A stretch of DNA of 64,000 bases from Cardiocondyla obscurior (lineage: Eukaryota; Arthropoda; Insecta; Hymenoptera; Formicidae). How positions within the stretch are numbered: position 1 is the first letter of the stretch; each line of letters begins with the position of its first letter. The DNA is taken from positions 1,744,395 through 1,808,394 of the forward strand of contig NC_091872.1 in NCBI RefSeq assembly GCF_019399895.1. Direction: 5' to 3'. Of the stretch, positions 41,560-53,220 are shown piece after piece. The notes beneath the pieces are model-generated. The model made no database searches. It was not told the DNA's origin and saw only the letters and a program-made list of their open reading frames with translations. Made by a program: the position numbers and the translations under genes.

Positions 41560-43969
41560 ATAATATCAATGTTTCAGAAATAATAGCAAAATTAAATGCG
41601 GATCAACTAAAAATATTTGATAGAGTCATTGATACGGTAAGGTCGAAAGATTCGATATTACGTTTATATGTTAGTGGAGAAGGTGGAACTGGAAAAAGTT
41701 TTTTAATTAAAACGATTAAATGTTGGATTAAACATAATCTCAACAAAGATACCGCTTTAGCAGCACCTACTGGTATAGCAGCGTTTAACATTGATGGTTT
41801 AACTGTTCACAGATTACTTCAATTACCTGTTGAACATGGTCAGACTTCAAAGTATAAACCATTGTCTAATCATGTTTTAAAAGTTTTACGAACTGAACTT
41901 AAAGAAGTTGTTCTCTTTGTAATTGATGAAGTGTCAATGATATCAAATTTGGTTTTAATGTATATACATTTTCGATTGACAGAAATATTTGATACAAATG
42001 ACGTTGAAGATGGTTGGTTCGGTAAAAAACACATTCTTTTATTTGGCGATTTACTTCAATTGCCTCTTGTACGTGAAGATTGTATTTTTGCGCAATTATC
42101 AAATGATAAAATTGACAAATGCATTGGTTCTTTAACTGCTATTAATTTGTGGTCTACGTTATTTCATTACGATGAATTGACGATAATATGCGTCAGCGAG
42201 AAGACGATACATATAGGCAATTGTTGTCGAGAATTCGTATTGGTACATTGACAACGACTGATTGTGTCGTACTTGAAAATAGAAAAATAAATTTTAAAGG
42301 TGATTTTTTGGAATCCAGATTAAAGGAATTATGCGATTTTATTAATAATTGTTCATCGGACGCTGTTTGTCTACTACCTGCACGTCATATGTGTGACGCT
42401 CTCAATACAGCTATGTTAAGTCGCATTAATTTAAAAGAGATATTACTAATTGCTGAAAATACAATTGACTGTACTTCATATTTAAAAAAAAAAGTATTAA
42501 AAGTACTATCGAATAATGACGATGATAATTCTAAAACTGCTGGATTTTCAAAAGAAATTGTAATTAAAATTGGAGCAAAAGTTATGATAAGGCGTAATAT
42601 CGATGCTACTTTGGGTCTGGTGAACGGTACAATAGCTACAGTAGTTTCAGTTGTACGAGATATATCTACTGATTGTGTGGAAAAAATTAAATTGCTTTTA
42701 CCTTCAGGATTAGAATATTTGATAGAAAGAGTAAACGTAAAATTTGAAGTGGTGGATAAAGCATTTGTTGTAAGAAAACAATTTCCACTGTGTCTGAGTT
42801 ATGGAATAACTATTCATAAAAGTCAAGGATTGAGTTTACAGACTGCTGTTATTAATATAGGCAATTCTATATTTAATTTTGGTAAATCTTATGTTGCATT
42901 GTCTCGAGTAACAACTGTGGAAGGATTGCATTTGATTAACTTTGATCCTTCCAAAGTGACAGCTCACGAAAAAGCTATTGACGAATACAATCGACTAAGG
43001 TATAAGTACAAACCAGAGGCAGAAATAATTACTATGCAAAAGGAACGTAGTACCAAAGTGAAAGATATTCTATGGATACAATCTAATAAACTAGTCGAAG
43101 CTGTTCAAGAAAATGGTCAGCAAAATCAAACGTTACAAATAAATACTACTTGGGTTTTACGTAGTTTTCAAAATACAGAAAATGTCGCATGTTATGCTAA
43201 TACGGTTATACAATGTCTATTTCATTTAAGTCCTATTAGAAAGCAACTGCTTAATTGTGATAAATCAAATATTCTACGTATGTTAATGCATCGGTATGAA
43301 TATGGAATGAATAATTTAAATACATATGATGTTCGACAAGATTTAGGAGAATCGTTTACGATGAATATAAAACTAGATGGAATCGATTTTTTAACAACTT
43401 TGTGTACAAGGTACGAGTGTATAAGAGAATCAGTAGAGCATGAAGTAACTTCTACTACTCGGTGTGTTACGTGTCAATATACAAAAACAGTTTGTTTTAA
43501 TAATTTATTTATTTCAATACCTATTATTAATTTTAACAAACACAGCTATAATCTACAAGATTTATTTAATGTTACATACTCTCAGTGGTATCAAACTGAT
43601 AACGGGTTTTGTGATAATTGTACAGGAAATAGTGTACTGTTTAAAAAAGAATTAACATTGACAAAAGATATAATTATTATTCATTTTGCAATATTTTCGT
43701 TAAAAGACGATAAAGTTGTAAAAGCAATACGTAGTTGTAATATATCTCATATTCCAACGGCTACAGTAATAATAGCTGAAAAATCATATAAAGTTATGAA
43801 TGCCATATTTCATTATGGTTCAAGTATTGAAGAAGGAAATTATAGAAGTATTCGTAGACAATCTAATAGTTGGATTGAAATAGATAATGCGCGAATTAAA
43901 AAAAGACAATGGCCCAGAGGTGCTAAAGATCTTTATATACTTTTTTTACAAAAAATTGATAAAACATAA
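41560..43969 (+). pseudogene. Pif1-family helicase fused to USP-like deubiquitinase domain, one frameshift
   Basis: Walker A is SGEGGTGKSF and Walker B is FVIDEVSM; motif III is LFGDLLQLPL. Near 42185 the frame shifts, and the rest carries TIHKSQGLSLQTAV and FGKSYVALSRVTTVEGL. From about 43150 a USP-like domain follows: Cys box NVACYANTVIQCLFH, zinc-type pairs CVTC and CDNC, and a C-terminal box HYGSSIEEGNYRS, where the usual GHY catalytic His is Asn. NSWIEIDNARI fits the end of a USP fold. The helicase would unwind the displaced strand; the USP domain appears catalytically dead. Confidence 0.7.
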
Positions 43970-45465
43970 ATTTATTTAACATTGCATGCATGGACCAATA
44001 AGTTATTTAATTAATTAAAAAAATAAAATAAAATCTAATTGATAGTTAGTTAAGACATTTATAAAAATTTTGCTAAAAAAAAAAGAATCTCAATAGCTCT
44101 GAATAAGAAACCTTGCGTAATGATTAAACAATGATGGGATGAGAAAATATTAATATCTTTGAATAGGAAATTTTGCGAAATGATTAAAATATTGGTTACT
44201 GTACACAGATAGAAGGCTGCTGTGCGCCGACAAAAGGCTGCTGAGCGCCAGAGAACAATATTTTTATAAAAACGTTAGAGGTGTCAAATGTAACATTGCA
44301 ACGGAGAGACGAAAAGTATTAATTTGGTGCGTCTCACGAGAATGGGAGTTGGATGGGGCCCATTCTATTATATATGTCAAAAAATTTTTCGAAAAAAATC
44401 AATCAATAATATACAAGCTTTTAACGGAACCTATTTAGAAAGCGATTGGTTGGACTGTTGTTAAAATCCGAAAATCTCAAGATAGCTAAGAATAAATGAC
44501 ATATAGTGTAATAAGATGGTTAGTTTTGCTGCATATTATATGTAAAACGCAAAATACTAACGTGTCTCTAGATTGATATAACCCCTCAACATTACTTTTC
44601 CCAAAATAAAACAGAATGTGTATTTTAACCAAAAACAAAACTCCCCCCAAAAAAAAATTTCTTCAAAAAAAAATTCTCCCCAAAAAAAATCCTCAAAAAA
44701 AACTACAAAATGACTGAAAAAAGATTTCCTCAAAATAGAATGTAAAATGTGTACATTAATATTGTTGATTATAAACTACAAAATGAATGAAATCTCCCCA
44801 AAATTACCTTTTTTTAAAAAAAGGTATAAAAAAGCGCCAAGTATAAGCGCGCGAAAAGCATTCTCGACAAACTTTTTAAGTAAAATCGAGACTCTTCCAT
44901 AAAAAGACTCCTCCAAAACCAAGATTTCCTCAAACAAAAATTTCCCAAAAAAAGAACCCCCCCCCTAAAAAAAACCCCCCAAAAACCAAAACTCCTCTCA
45001 AAAAAAGACTTCTTTAAAAAAATAATTCTCAAAAAAGACTCCTACAAAAAGACTACAAAAAAGAGACTCCTCCAAAATAAAACATAAAATGTGTATATTA
45101 ATATCAAATACTCTCTATAAAAATAATGAGATCAAATAACTGCGCCAAGAACCTGAAGAAAAGAGAAAATTATATTTAAGCAAAACCAAAACTTCTCAAA
45201 AAAAAAAAACTCTTAAAACCAAGATTTTACCGAAAAAAAGTCCCCAAAAATAGAACATAAAATGTGTACTTTAATATAAAATACTCTTTATAAAATTAAT
45301 GAGATCAAATAATTGCGCCAAGAATCTAAAGAAACTAGAAAATTATATTTAAGCAAAACCAAGACCCCCAAAAAAAGACTTTCATCATTCAATATCAAAT
45401 ATTCTTTATAAAAATAATGAGATCAAATAATAGCGCCAAGAACCTAAAGGAGCTAGAAAATTTTA
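43970..45465. repeat. A-rich region with repeated CTCCTCAAAA-type runs and three CAAATAATNGCGCCAAGAA units
   Basis: 44640-45070 is made of CCCC/AAAA-rich simple repeats. About 45080-45460 has three imperfect copies of an 85-150-bp unit containing ATACTCTTTATAAAATTAATGAG and GCGCCAAGAAYCTAAAG. The piece 44800-44855 is the reverse complement of 59456-59510. No gene is supported. Confidence 0.5.
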
Positions 45466-45665
45466 AACATTACAAATCCATGTGGAACCGTAAAACGTAG
45501 ACCTAGGTTCGCCCCGATAATAAAACGTAATTAACATTACAGTCCCTTGTGAAACCGTAAAACGTAGACCTAAGTTCGCCCCGATGATAAAACGTAATTA
45601 ACATTATAAACCCATGTGGAACCGTAAAACGTAAACCTAGGTTTGCCCCGATACGATATAACATG
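45466..45665. repeat. Three 64-bp tandem units (CCGTAAAACGTAGACCTAGGTTCGCCCCGAT)
   Basis: Units start near 45470, 45535 and 45600, each containing ACATTA, GTGGAACCGTAAAACGTAGACC, TTCGCCCCGAT and AAAACGTAATTA. Similarity is about 90 %. No coding is supported. Confidence 0.7.
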
Positions 45666-45810
45666 GTAAAATGTAAAGAAAAAAAAAACTTGGCGCTGCG
45701 AAACCAAATCTTTAAAATCGAAAAAAACAATTTTTAAAATCTCAAATTATAATTTTTTGCTTTTTACGATGTGCTATGCATCAGATTTTTGTAACCGCAC
45801 CGGATGTATA

Positions 45811-47810
45811 TTAAGATTTATAATACATCCGACAGTCCGCAGTCTGTAAGGCATTAGCCTTGGCCGAATTATTTTCCCCCCCGACTTCATATACAATGAA
45901 TCCCGTCAGTCCTCGACGGGAATTTAGTTCTGAAATCCCCAAGCTCGCCAAGTCAATTTTCGACTTGGCAAGCTTGAGAATCTCCGTGTATTTGCCCTCC
46001 GGGCAAGTGATGGTGATGGCCGCGGTGCTTGGCGGCTTTCTCCTCTTTTCCTTCTTCTTTTTCCCCACCTTGGGTGGCGTCTGCACCGGCCCACGTGCAT
46101 CTCCTCGTTTTGAAGGCCCCTTCTTGGGGTTCTTTGACGCGCCGCCATCTTTTTTAGATGGCGGCCGTTGCGCGGGGGTGGCCGTTGGTCTGGCCTCTCT
46201 CCTGGCCCTTCTGCCAACCACTTCTGCCCACGCTTCGGCTGGGACAGGGGTGGCTCTGGCTTTGGGGCTTTGAGGGGTCGCCTTCTTAGTTAATTTGGGC
46301 GGTAGGGGGGAGGCATTAACAAGGTATCGTTATCTGTCTCCCCCTCTGTGTCCGTCCTTCTCCTCCTTCTGCTTCTGGGCCTCTTCTTCCCTTTACTCGC
46401 CGTCTTAGCGGCAGCGGCATCTTGGGGCCCTTTCTTCTCCGCCCTCTTCTTGGCAGGGGGGCTTTTACTCGATTTTTTGGATTGGAGGGGAGGGGGGATA
46501 GCGTCCCCAAACCTCCTCTCCATCCATTTCTCAAATAGGGCGTCGAGGCGGCTAAACATCGCCTCCTCGACCCCTCCTCCCTTCGATGGTGAGTCCGGGA
46601 TGACCCTAGACTTCCCCAGAATTGGCGGCCTTATCGCCGGCGGCCACTCCGATTGCGGAAGTATGTCGTCCCCCGCAAGAGTATTAGATCGTAGAGATCC
46701 CGTTCTACCAAGGGCCTCCTCCAAAAGTGGAGGGGTCCTTCGACCAACTGTATTCGTGGGGGAAACGGATCTACTTGAGCTTCCCCCGTGTCTTTCCGCA
46801 GCTTTCAATTGCTGTATTTCGCCCTTGAGGTTACGTATCTGTTTACGGGCGGCCTCCAGCTCTTTTTCAAAGGGGCTTTCCTCTGATCCGAGGCCCCTCT
46901 TGGCGACCCTCACGGCCATTACCGCGAATCCCGCGCGGGTTCGGCAAGCGGCGTTTTTCAGGGCCTTGACGAACGTGCCCTTCAAATTTTTCGACACAGT
47001 CGCGACCTGGAAGACTTGGTTCCTGTCTTCCAGGACGCGACTGAAGATGTCGCTGTTTGGTGCGTCTCTGAGGTCGTCCAGGTAGTTGTCGACCATTTCG
47101 TCGAACGACTCTCGCAGTTTGATGGGGAGGGAGGGGGACTTGAGGATTCTAGTGTTGAGTGCTGCCTCCTCCAACTCCCGTTGTGTGTCCAGCATCCGCT
47201 GCTTGGCCTTGGCGAGACCAATGTAGTCGCCCGTGGTTGGTGGGCGGCCCCTCTTGCGGCATGAGCTAACCGACTCCTCGCTTCTTTCTGAGGAGGGCTC
47301 ATCTTCTTCGGTGCCAGACATGTAGATGCTGTCCGACACATCGTCCATCGTACTACATGACGCCCTGGATGGTGTAGGCGACATTAGGTCACGCTCAGTT
47401 AGGCTAGTGACCATATCTCTAGCCTCTAAGGCACATCTTTCCAAGAGCGGAGAGCAAGGGGCGGAAGCTGCTACGGCCTCCTTCTCTTTCCGCTTTTCTT
47501 TGGAACTAGTGGGTCCAGGTCTGTCTTCCTTCATAAGCATCTGGATGGCAGACCTGATCTTACCCACTTTATTTATCTTCTCAGACGTCGAAGAAGATCC
47601 CTCTGCGCATGTCCCAGTCGATGGACCTGACTGGGAACATGTCTTCGCAGGCGTTGGTCCAGCTGCTGCCCCTGCGAAGCAGGCAGCGGGTAGCCCGTCG
47701 TCGGATAACGACGGGAGGGGAGCCGGGACGGCACTCCCCTCTCGCCGGTCTCTGGGGATCCGATCCTCCTGAGACGGTAGAACCTTCTTTTTAGTCGTTG
47801 TACTTTTCAT
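45811..47810 (-). pseudogene. R1-clade non-LTR retrotransposon ORF1 (Gag-like), truncated
   Basis: The first ATG is at 47810. A 506-codon Ser/Glu/Lys-rich ORF runs to TAA 46290 with a coiled-coil EKELEAARKQIRNLKGEIQQL, then a highly basic tail. The next frame (46221-45811) holds the conserved pre-zinc-knuckle segment TITCPEGKYTEILKLAKSKI, SLGISELNSRRGLTGFIVYE, typical of R1/TRAS-type Gag proteins. CCHC knuckles and ORF2 (endonuclease/RT) are absent. One frame change lies near 46225-46290. The 5' leader (47811-48532) is retained, which is unusual because such elements normally lose their 5' end. Confidence 0.65.
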
Positions 47811-48532
47811 CTTGACTAAATATGTTTTGATTTGTGTAGGGTTTACTCCCTTAGGCCGGTGGGGTGCCAACCCTAACGACCCCGGCCTGGCCGACTACCG
47901 CCTCCGACCGTCGGGCCCTGCCTCGAAATATGTTCGAGCGGCCCCGAACGGCCTACTACCTCTCCACGGGGGTCCCCGACCCCGCCTCGGAATACGTCCG
48001 AGCGGCCTATAAAACCCCCCTCCACCACCAAGCGCCAACTCGAAAAACAGCTCGAGCGGCCACAACAACATCCCTGGGGTGCTCAGCCCGCAGGCCGGAA
48101 CACTCTACGCCCCCAGAGTACCGTGGGGTCACACCCCTGGTGTGCAACTCCGGTGCGTATTCTCGTACCCGCCCGAGGACGTACCACGTACACCCCGGAC
48201 CGGGTAGAGGTAATCCCTCCTCCTTCAGCTGTGGGAGCACCCGCGTGCAATGCTTCCAGAGTCAGGATCTTCTCCCTATTGTCCCAGCGGACTAGGAGGC
48301 CCCCTACCCTATCCCCCCCTGAATGGCATGGTGGGGAAGTCATAAGCTTCCCCTGCGGCCCTAGCCGGCCGGGATTTGAATTCCGGGTTACCTTCCCTTA
48401 CCACCTTGGAGGGAAAAATCCGTTCCTCTCGGCAAAGTGGTTGCCGGGCTCGGGTACTTCGGGATCGCCAAATCCCGTACCACAGACCTACTCTGTCCTA
48501 ATAAAGGGACGGCTTCTGTGGCTCCTGAGGGA
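47811..48532 (-). other. 5' leader of the R1-clade element
   Basis: A GC-rich stretch between the ORF1 start and the telomere-type repeats. It contains duplicated short segments (CGAGCGGCC, GACCCCGCCTCG-like) and no long conserved ORF on the minus strand. Its end, GGTTTCCCTCAGGAGCC on the minus strand, abuts GGTTAGGTTAGG. Confidence 0.5.
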
Positions 48533-48534
48533 AA

Positions 48535-48575
48535 CCTAACCTAACCTAACCTAACTTAATTTAACCTAACCTAAC
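48535..48575. repeat. CCTAA (TTAGG) telomere-type repeats
   Basis: Four CCTAA units, two diverged units (CTTAA, TTTAA) and three more CCTAA units, followed by a T tract at 48576-48600. TTAGG is the arthropod telomere unit and the insertion target of TRAS/SART elements. Interstitial tracts are also frequent in Hymenoptera, so a chromosome end is not implied. Confidence 0.85.
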
Positions 48576-48630
48576 CTGATAAATTTTTTTTTTTTTTTTT
48601 TAAACAAAATATTTAGTAAAAAAAAAAAAT

Positions 48631-49190
48631 TAGCTCTTACAACTTACGTATATTATAAGTTCGTTACTATTTTTACTGTGTGTACTTTCTCTCTTTAATT
48701 TACCTCTTACAACTTACGTATATTATAAATTCGTTACTATTTTTACTGTGTGTACTTCCTCTCTTTAATTTACCTCTTACAACTTACGTATATTATAAAT
48801 TCGTTACTTCTTTTACTGTTTGTACTTTCTTTTCTTAATTTAGCTCTTACAACTTACGTATATTATAAATTCGTTACTTTCTTTACTGTGTGCATTTTCT
48901 TTTCTTAATTTAGCCCTTACAACTTACGTATATTATAAATTCGTTACTTTTTTTACTGTGTGTACTTTCTCTTCTTAATTTAGCTCTTACAAGTTACATA
49001 TATTATAATTTCGTTACTTTTTTTACTGTGTGTACTTCCTCTTCTTAATTTAGCTCTTACAACTTACGTATATTAAAAATTCGTTACTTTTTTTACTGTG
49101 TGTACTTTCTCTTCTTAATTTAGCTCTTACAAGTTACATATATTATAATTTTGTTATTTTTTTACTTTGTGTACTTTTTCTTTTTATATC
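48631..49190. repeat. Eight 70-bp tandem repeats upstream of the large unknown ORF
   Basis: Units start at exactly 70-bp spacing: 48631, 48701, 48771, 48841, 48911, 48981, 49051 and 49121. Each begins TAGCTCTTACAACTTACGTA and ends with TTTACTGTGTGTACTTTCT. Divergence is a few per cent per unit. The last unit is 100 bp from the ATG at 49294. Tandem monomers upstream of an ORF resemble promoter arrays of some retroelements and viruses; that role is inferred. Confidence 0.85.
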
Positions 49191-49293
49191 CATAATTTTA
49201 ATTGTTTATTTTACGGCGTTTATTATATTTAATATATTTTTAGTTTCTTTAATTTTTGTTTTTTTTCGTAAATTTATTTTATAAAATTAAAAA

Positions 49294-50483
49294 ATGGCTC
49301 GACGCCAAAATGATTATAATGACACAAACTTTCTTATAAGAGAACTATTAAAATTAGAACAATGTTCGATAGAAGAACCTGACATACACGTTGATAAAGA
49401 TATTGACTTGATTCTTATAAGCTGTAGAACAATTGCTCCTTTCAAATGTCGCGTTGGGGCAAGAATAATTGTAATGCCAAACAAAATTTGGAGATGTAAA
49501 AACGTAAAATTAACTACATATTACCTAAAGAGACATATATTCCCACGAATAAAAAAACCTTCTGGGATCTACAATGACGACACAATTTTGCGAAATGAAG
49601 AATTTTTTGAAACAGTCGTGGCTTTTGTCGACAACAATCCTATACATGCAGTATTTCAAGTAGACAACGATAGCGCATTCTTCCGCGAAAGAGTTAACAA
49701 AAACAAATTATTTCTTTGCGCGTCTCAAATTTGTATAAAATTATTAGTACAAGCTAGTACAAAAATGACTCAAAATTGCAAAACTGTAAAAGCCGGAATT
49801 CAAAATGTTAAACACGCAGTAGACAAAACTTACACAGTATTTCAGGAAGATTTTGTGACGTACGCAACCTGCGTGAGTCGCCAAATATATTCCACCAATT
49901 TGAGAGGCGAGTGCGGCTTGGCATTTTTACGATTTTATGTTTGCCTCCACGGTCTAAGATTACAACACCAAATAGCCGAACAATTTATGCACAAAATAAT
50001 TAATATTAACAACCGTCACATTGATATAATTCAAATACACCGAGCGAACACAATTTTATCATCCCAAGGCGACATAATACTATTAAAAACTAAAGGTAAA
50101 AACGAGGAAATAGATCTCAAAAACATCATTAGACAATGTACAAAATTAGGTAACAAAAAAATGAACATTTACACATTAGGTTATCTTTTCAACTACGGCC
50201 ACTTTGATGTTCGCGCAAGTCCTACATGTAACAGAAACGTGACATACATACAAGCATACTCGTCGGGAGCCAAAATGGCTCGCCCTAAATGTAGCGGCAC
50301 TTTAGCAACATTCGCTTTATTACATAATGTGAGAAACCAATCCAACATAATGAAAACAATGCGGAAAACTTGTTTTCAATATGTTTTAGACTTAACACAT
50401 TACTGCAAAAATCAAATAATGACCAACTACGCATTGAGAATTGAGGAAGTGGTTACAATAGATCATTTGTCTACTCCAAGCAG
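49294..50483 (+). CDS. N-terminal part of an unrecognised protein of about 927 aa (interrupted by insertion)
   Basis: ATG at 49294. The frame is open to the GCAG target site at 50480-50483, where the 2.7-kb element enters; about 397 codons precede it. Composition is Asn/Lys/Ile-rich. Cys-rich spots include CRVGARIIVMPNKIWRC and CGLAFLRFYVCLHGLRLQHQ. I find no known polymerase, protease, integrase or capsid motif. With the target duplication counted once, the frame continues directly at 53221. The last 12 or so codons before TAA 50517 come from the inserted element. It is probably the main ORF of an undescribed element or an endogenised viral gene. Confidence 0.75.
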
Positions 50484-53216
50484 TGTTACGTCAGGAAGGT
50501 TAATTTTGTTTAATTAATTAATTGGAAGGAATTCCTCGGAACGGACTCTGCCGGTAAAGTAGGAAAGTGACGTACCACCGAATTTATGTGTGATTCGAAA
50601 TTTGAATCTACACAATTTTACGCGCAGATTATCATTCGGATTTCTATTGAGCGCGTAAGTGGTTCTTCTTAGAGAAAGGAAATGAATCCTTATTCTCTGG
50701 GATAGAACCAGGCGTGATTGATCGCTTAGACAGGATAATTTAAAGTAATAATAAAATAATTAAATTACGATTTTAATAACACTAAATTAACAATTTAATT
50801 AAAAACAAATGACTCTAATTACAAAAATCAAAAGTAATGCATACATGACAAATAAACAATTCAGAAAACTCATACAGCTCGTTTAAAATATAAAAATAAA
50901 GTGAAAGTTTTTACTGAACAAATCAAATAATAAGAAAACGGTAGTAGGCGAATGAATAGATATAATTTTAACATGGCGGCGTTGAGTATTTTACAATATT
51001 TACATGAGTGTAAGGGTGTGCGTGTGTGTGTGTGTGTGTTTATTAATCTAGAGTGACCTCCTCGATTTCCACCACCCTCGCCGTGGATCTCGGGAAAACC
51101 AGGTCAATTAATCGCATCGGAGCCAGGAAAAGAAATTCCACCCCGGGATAGTAAATGAAAAAATGAGAATCAGGATCAGACCGAGCTGCCTGAATCCTGA
51201 TCTCCTCTGGCTCGAAGTGGTCAGGGCCGATGGAGAAGGCCCTTTCCGGGACAGGATCTGTCCACGGAGTACAGGCCCTGCGGAGGAGCTCCAGGAGAGG
51301 ATCTATAACCTCTCTCGGCTCTGGATGCTCCTCGAGGATCTCTATACTCGGGACCGGAGATGGAGGTCGATCGGGGAAGTCTACTCCTGGGAGAGAGATA
51401 GAGTCATCTTCACCCAGAGAGTCGGCTTCCTCAGGTTCGAAGGGAAAAGGAGGTGGTGAAAGAGGAGAGGAGCAGGCTCTTGGCTCATCTCCGGGAAACC
51501 GTGGCTCGGAGACGAGGGAAGAATTCGGAGTATAAGAAGGAGTCGTGGGGCGGAATAATTCCGATCCAGGCTTCGTGGACTGGGATGAAAGATTGAGCTC
51601 GTCGGAAGGATTCGTAATAGAGTTGTCTCGGCACTCCTTTTCTTCCGGGAAATAACAGTGCAACGGCTCCGGATCGCCGTGGATAGGAGATGGTGGCGGA
51701 GGGCCCGGACGAGGAGACCAAGGTCTCTCCTCGTGGCGCACGGGAGACACGAAAACCTCTTCACTTGGTGCCGCCGCGAGAAGATATTGTATGAAGAAGC
51801 GGCGGACCAGCTCCCTCAAATTTTTGATTTGCTTGTTCCGCCGCGCCCGACTCTTCTTCAAAGTTTTCTTATTGTGAGATTCCACTAAAATTATTAATTG
51901 ATTTTAATTAAATTTGAACTAAATTTTTGGAAAGTTTAATAACAATGGAGTGAAGGAGATTCGTCACCGACGAATTCCGAAGGTCTCGACCCGCCCATGA
52001 GAGATTCCGCGTAATCTATCTTCGGCGAGAATCGCTTGCCGATTCTTTAGCTGAAAACAGTCGCCAAAGTTCCAGCAATATTTCGCGGCGTTAACCACAG
52101 AAAATCGCTAGTTATTCGACAGCATGTCTCAACCGGTGTTCGGAAGCAGATACTCTCGCACATTTAACGGATCACGGGAACAATCAGAACAGAATCAAAA
52201 CCGCGGAGGCTCGACTCGGACATTTCTTTCTCTCTTAGACAACACTTGGAAACAATTAATTAAGAAATATATTTAGTGGAATCGTGTTTTTCGCCAGGAT
52301 ACATATTAATCGTTGGAACTTACTTTGTAGGAGATCTTCAAACTGCTTCCTCGATAGATTCGGATCGACTTGCACACTCAAAGCACTCACGTAAGGTTTA
52401 AGTAAACTAATGCGGTTGTAGCTGAGATGCAAGAGAGCGTGCTCAGCCTGAGCACAAGATTTTATAAGCTCGGAAAAGGGGAGGACTTTTCCCGAATTTT
52501 CATTTTTCTGAGATTCTAATCTCTTATTTGCAGAGGTTATTCCTCCACTTTTCCTATCTCAAAATTATTGGACATTCGCACTTCATCCCTTCTCTATTTT
52601 AAGTTTTCGCCCTTAGTTTCTAAATTTTGGTGAGGAGTTCCCGAAATCCATTGGTTTTAAGAAAGTAATATGCCTACGAAACACCCCCGCTTCAACGAGT
52701 TACCCCTTCCGAGCCTTCCAGAATTTTTCTATCATTTCCATCGAGAGATGGTAGGGTAACTTTTACTTTCCATACGACATATGGTTACCTGGCTTTTATT
52801 GCCTTTGCCTGCGCCACATACTCCGGTAATTTCGGGTCTCTCGCGCCCTTGGTTTTTCTAAAGCTCAGGATCGGTACGCAATTACAATTTTAAGAAAAAA
52901 GTTATTTTTCCTATCCTATGACAGACAGGTTATCAAAGTTGAAATATTTATGAGCTCTTAAATTTTGATTTTTTGTGTTATGTCTAGACAAATTCTTTGT
53001 CTGACATCCGTTGGCGCCCGTTCGCAATTTGTTGCATTTTTTTTATGCTTTCACGCAACAAATTGTCCCGGAATATGTGGACGTCTGTTGAATTATTTCC
53101 TGAAAGGCTCTGAAGTTTCTTTTTTTTTATATTACAATGGACTACGGTCTACCTTCCCCTTAACTAAAATTTTAATATACGTCGAAAAAAAGAGACGCGG
53201 AGTCGGAGACGTAACA
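50484..53216 (-). mobile_element. 2.7-kb TG...CA element (copy 2, inverted), inserted into an ORF
   Basis: The ends are TGTTACGTC and GACGTAACA, with an exact GCAG duplication at 50480-50483 and 53217-53220. It matches 31120-33820 in reverse orientation (positions sum to about 84304) with scattered substitutions. The host ORF frame is restored if the element and one GCAG are ignored, which proves that this segment is an insertion and fixes its ends. Confidence 0.85.
51043..52457 (-). CDS. 280-aa proline-rich protein of the TG...CA element (copy 2), spliced start codon
   Basis: Exon 1 ends at 52324 (ACAAA before GTAAGT). Exon 2 starts at 51884 after TTTTAG. The splice again creates ATGG, although the exon 1 bases differ from copy 1 (ACAAA instead of AAAA). 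The ORF is open for 280 codons and differs from copy 1 at about six residues (Ala/Val, Glu/Lys, Lys/Asn, Arg/Leu, Pro/Leu, Val/Ala). TATA and the CTCAG-palindrome are conserved. Retention of frame, splice sites and start in two separated copies supports a real gene. Confidence 0.65.
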
Positions 53217-53220
53217 GCAG

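Larger units (their letters stand above)
36158..44250 (+). mobile_element. Helitron (rolling-circle) element, decayed
   Basis: It carries, in order on the plus strand: an Ulp1-like protease, a Lys/Arg-rich region, a DUF6570-like domain, a Helitron Rep (HUH/Y2) domain, a Pif1-family helicase and a USP-like domain. Boundaries are set provisionally by the shared CTGCTGTGCGC repeats at both sides. No clear TC...CTRR ends were found. Several frameshifts and stops show that it is inactive. Confidence 0.75.

Noticed and set aside
46348..47085. Plus-strand 245-codon ORF
   Set aside because: Antisense shadow of the R1-clade ORF1, whose minus-strand frame has recognisable Gag features.
48535..48575. 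Chromosome end
   Set aside because: Only nine CCTAA-type units, some diverged, followed by more than 15 kb of other sequence; interstitial.
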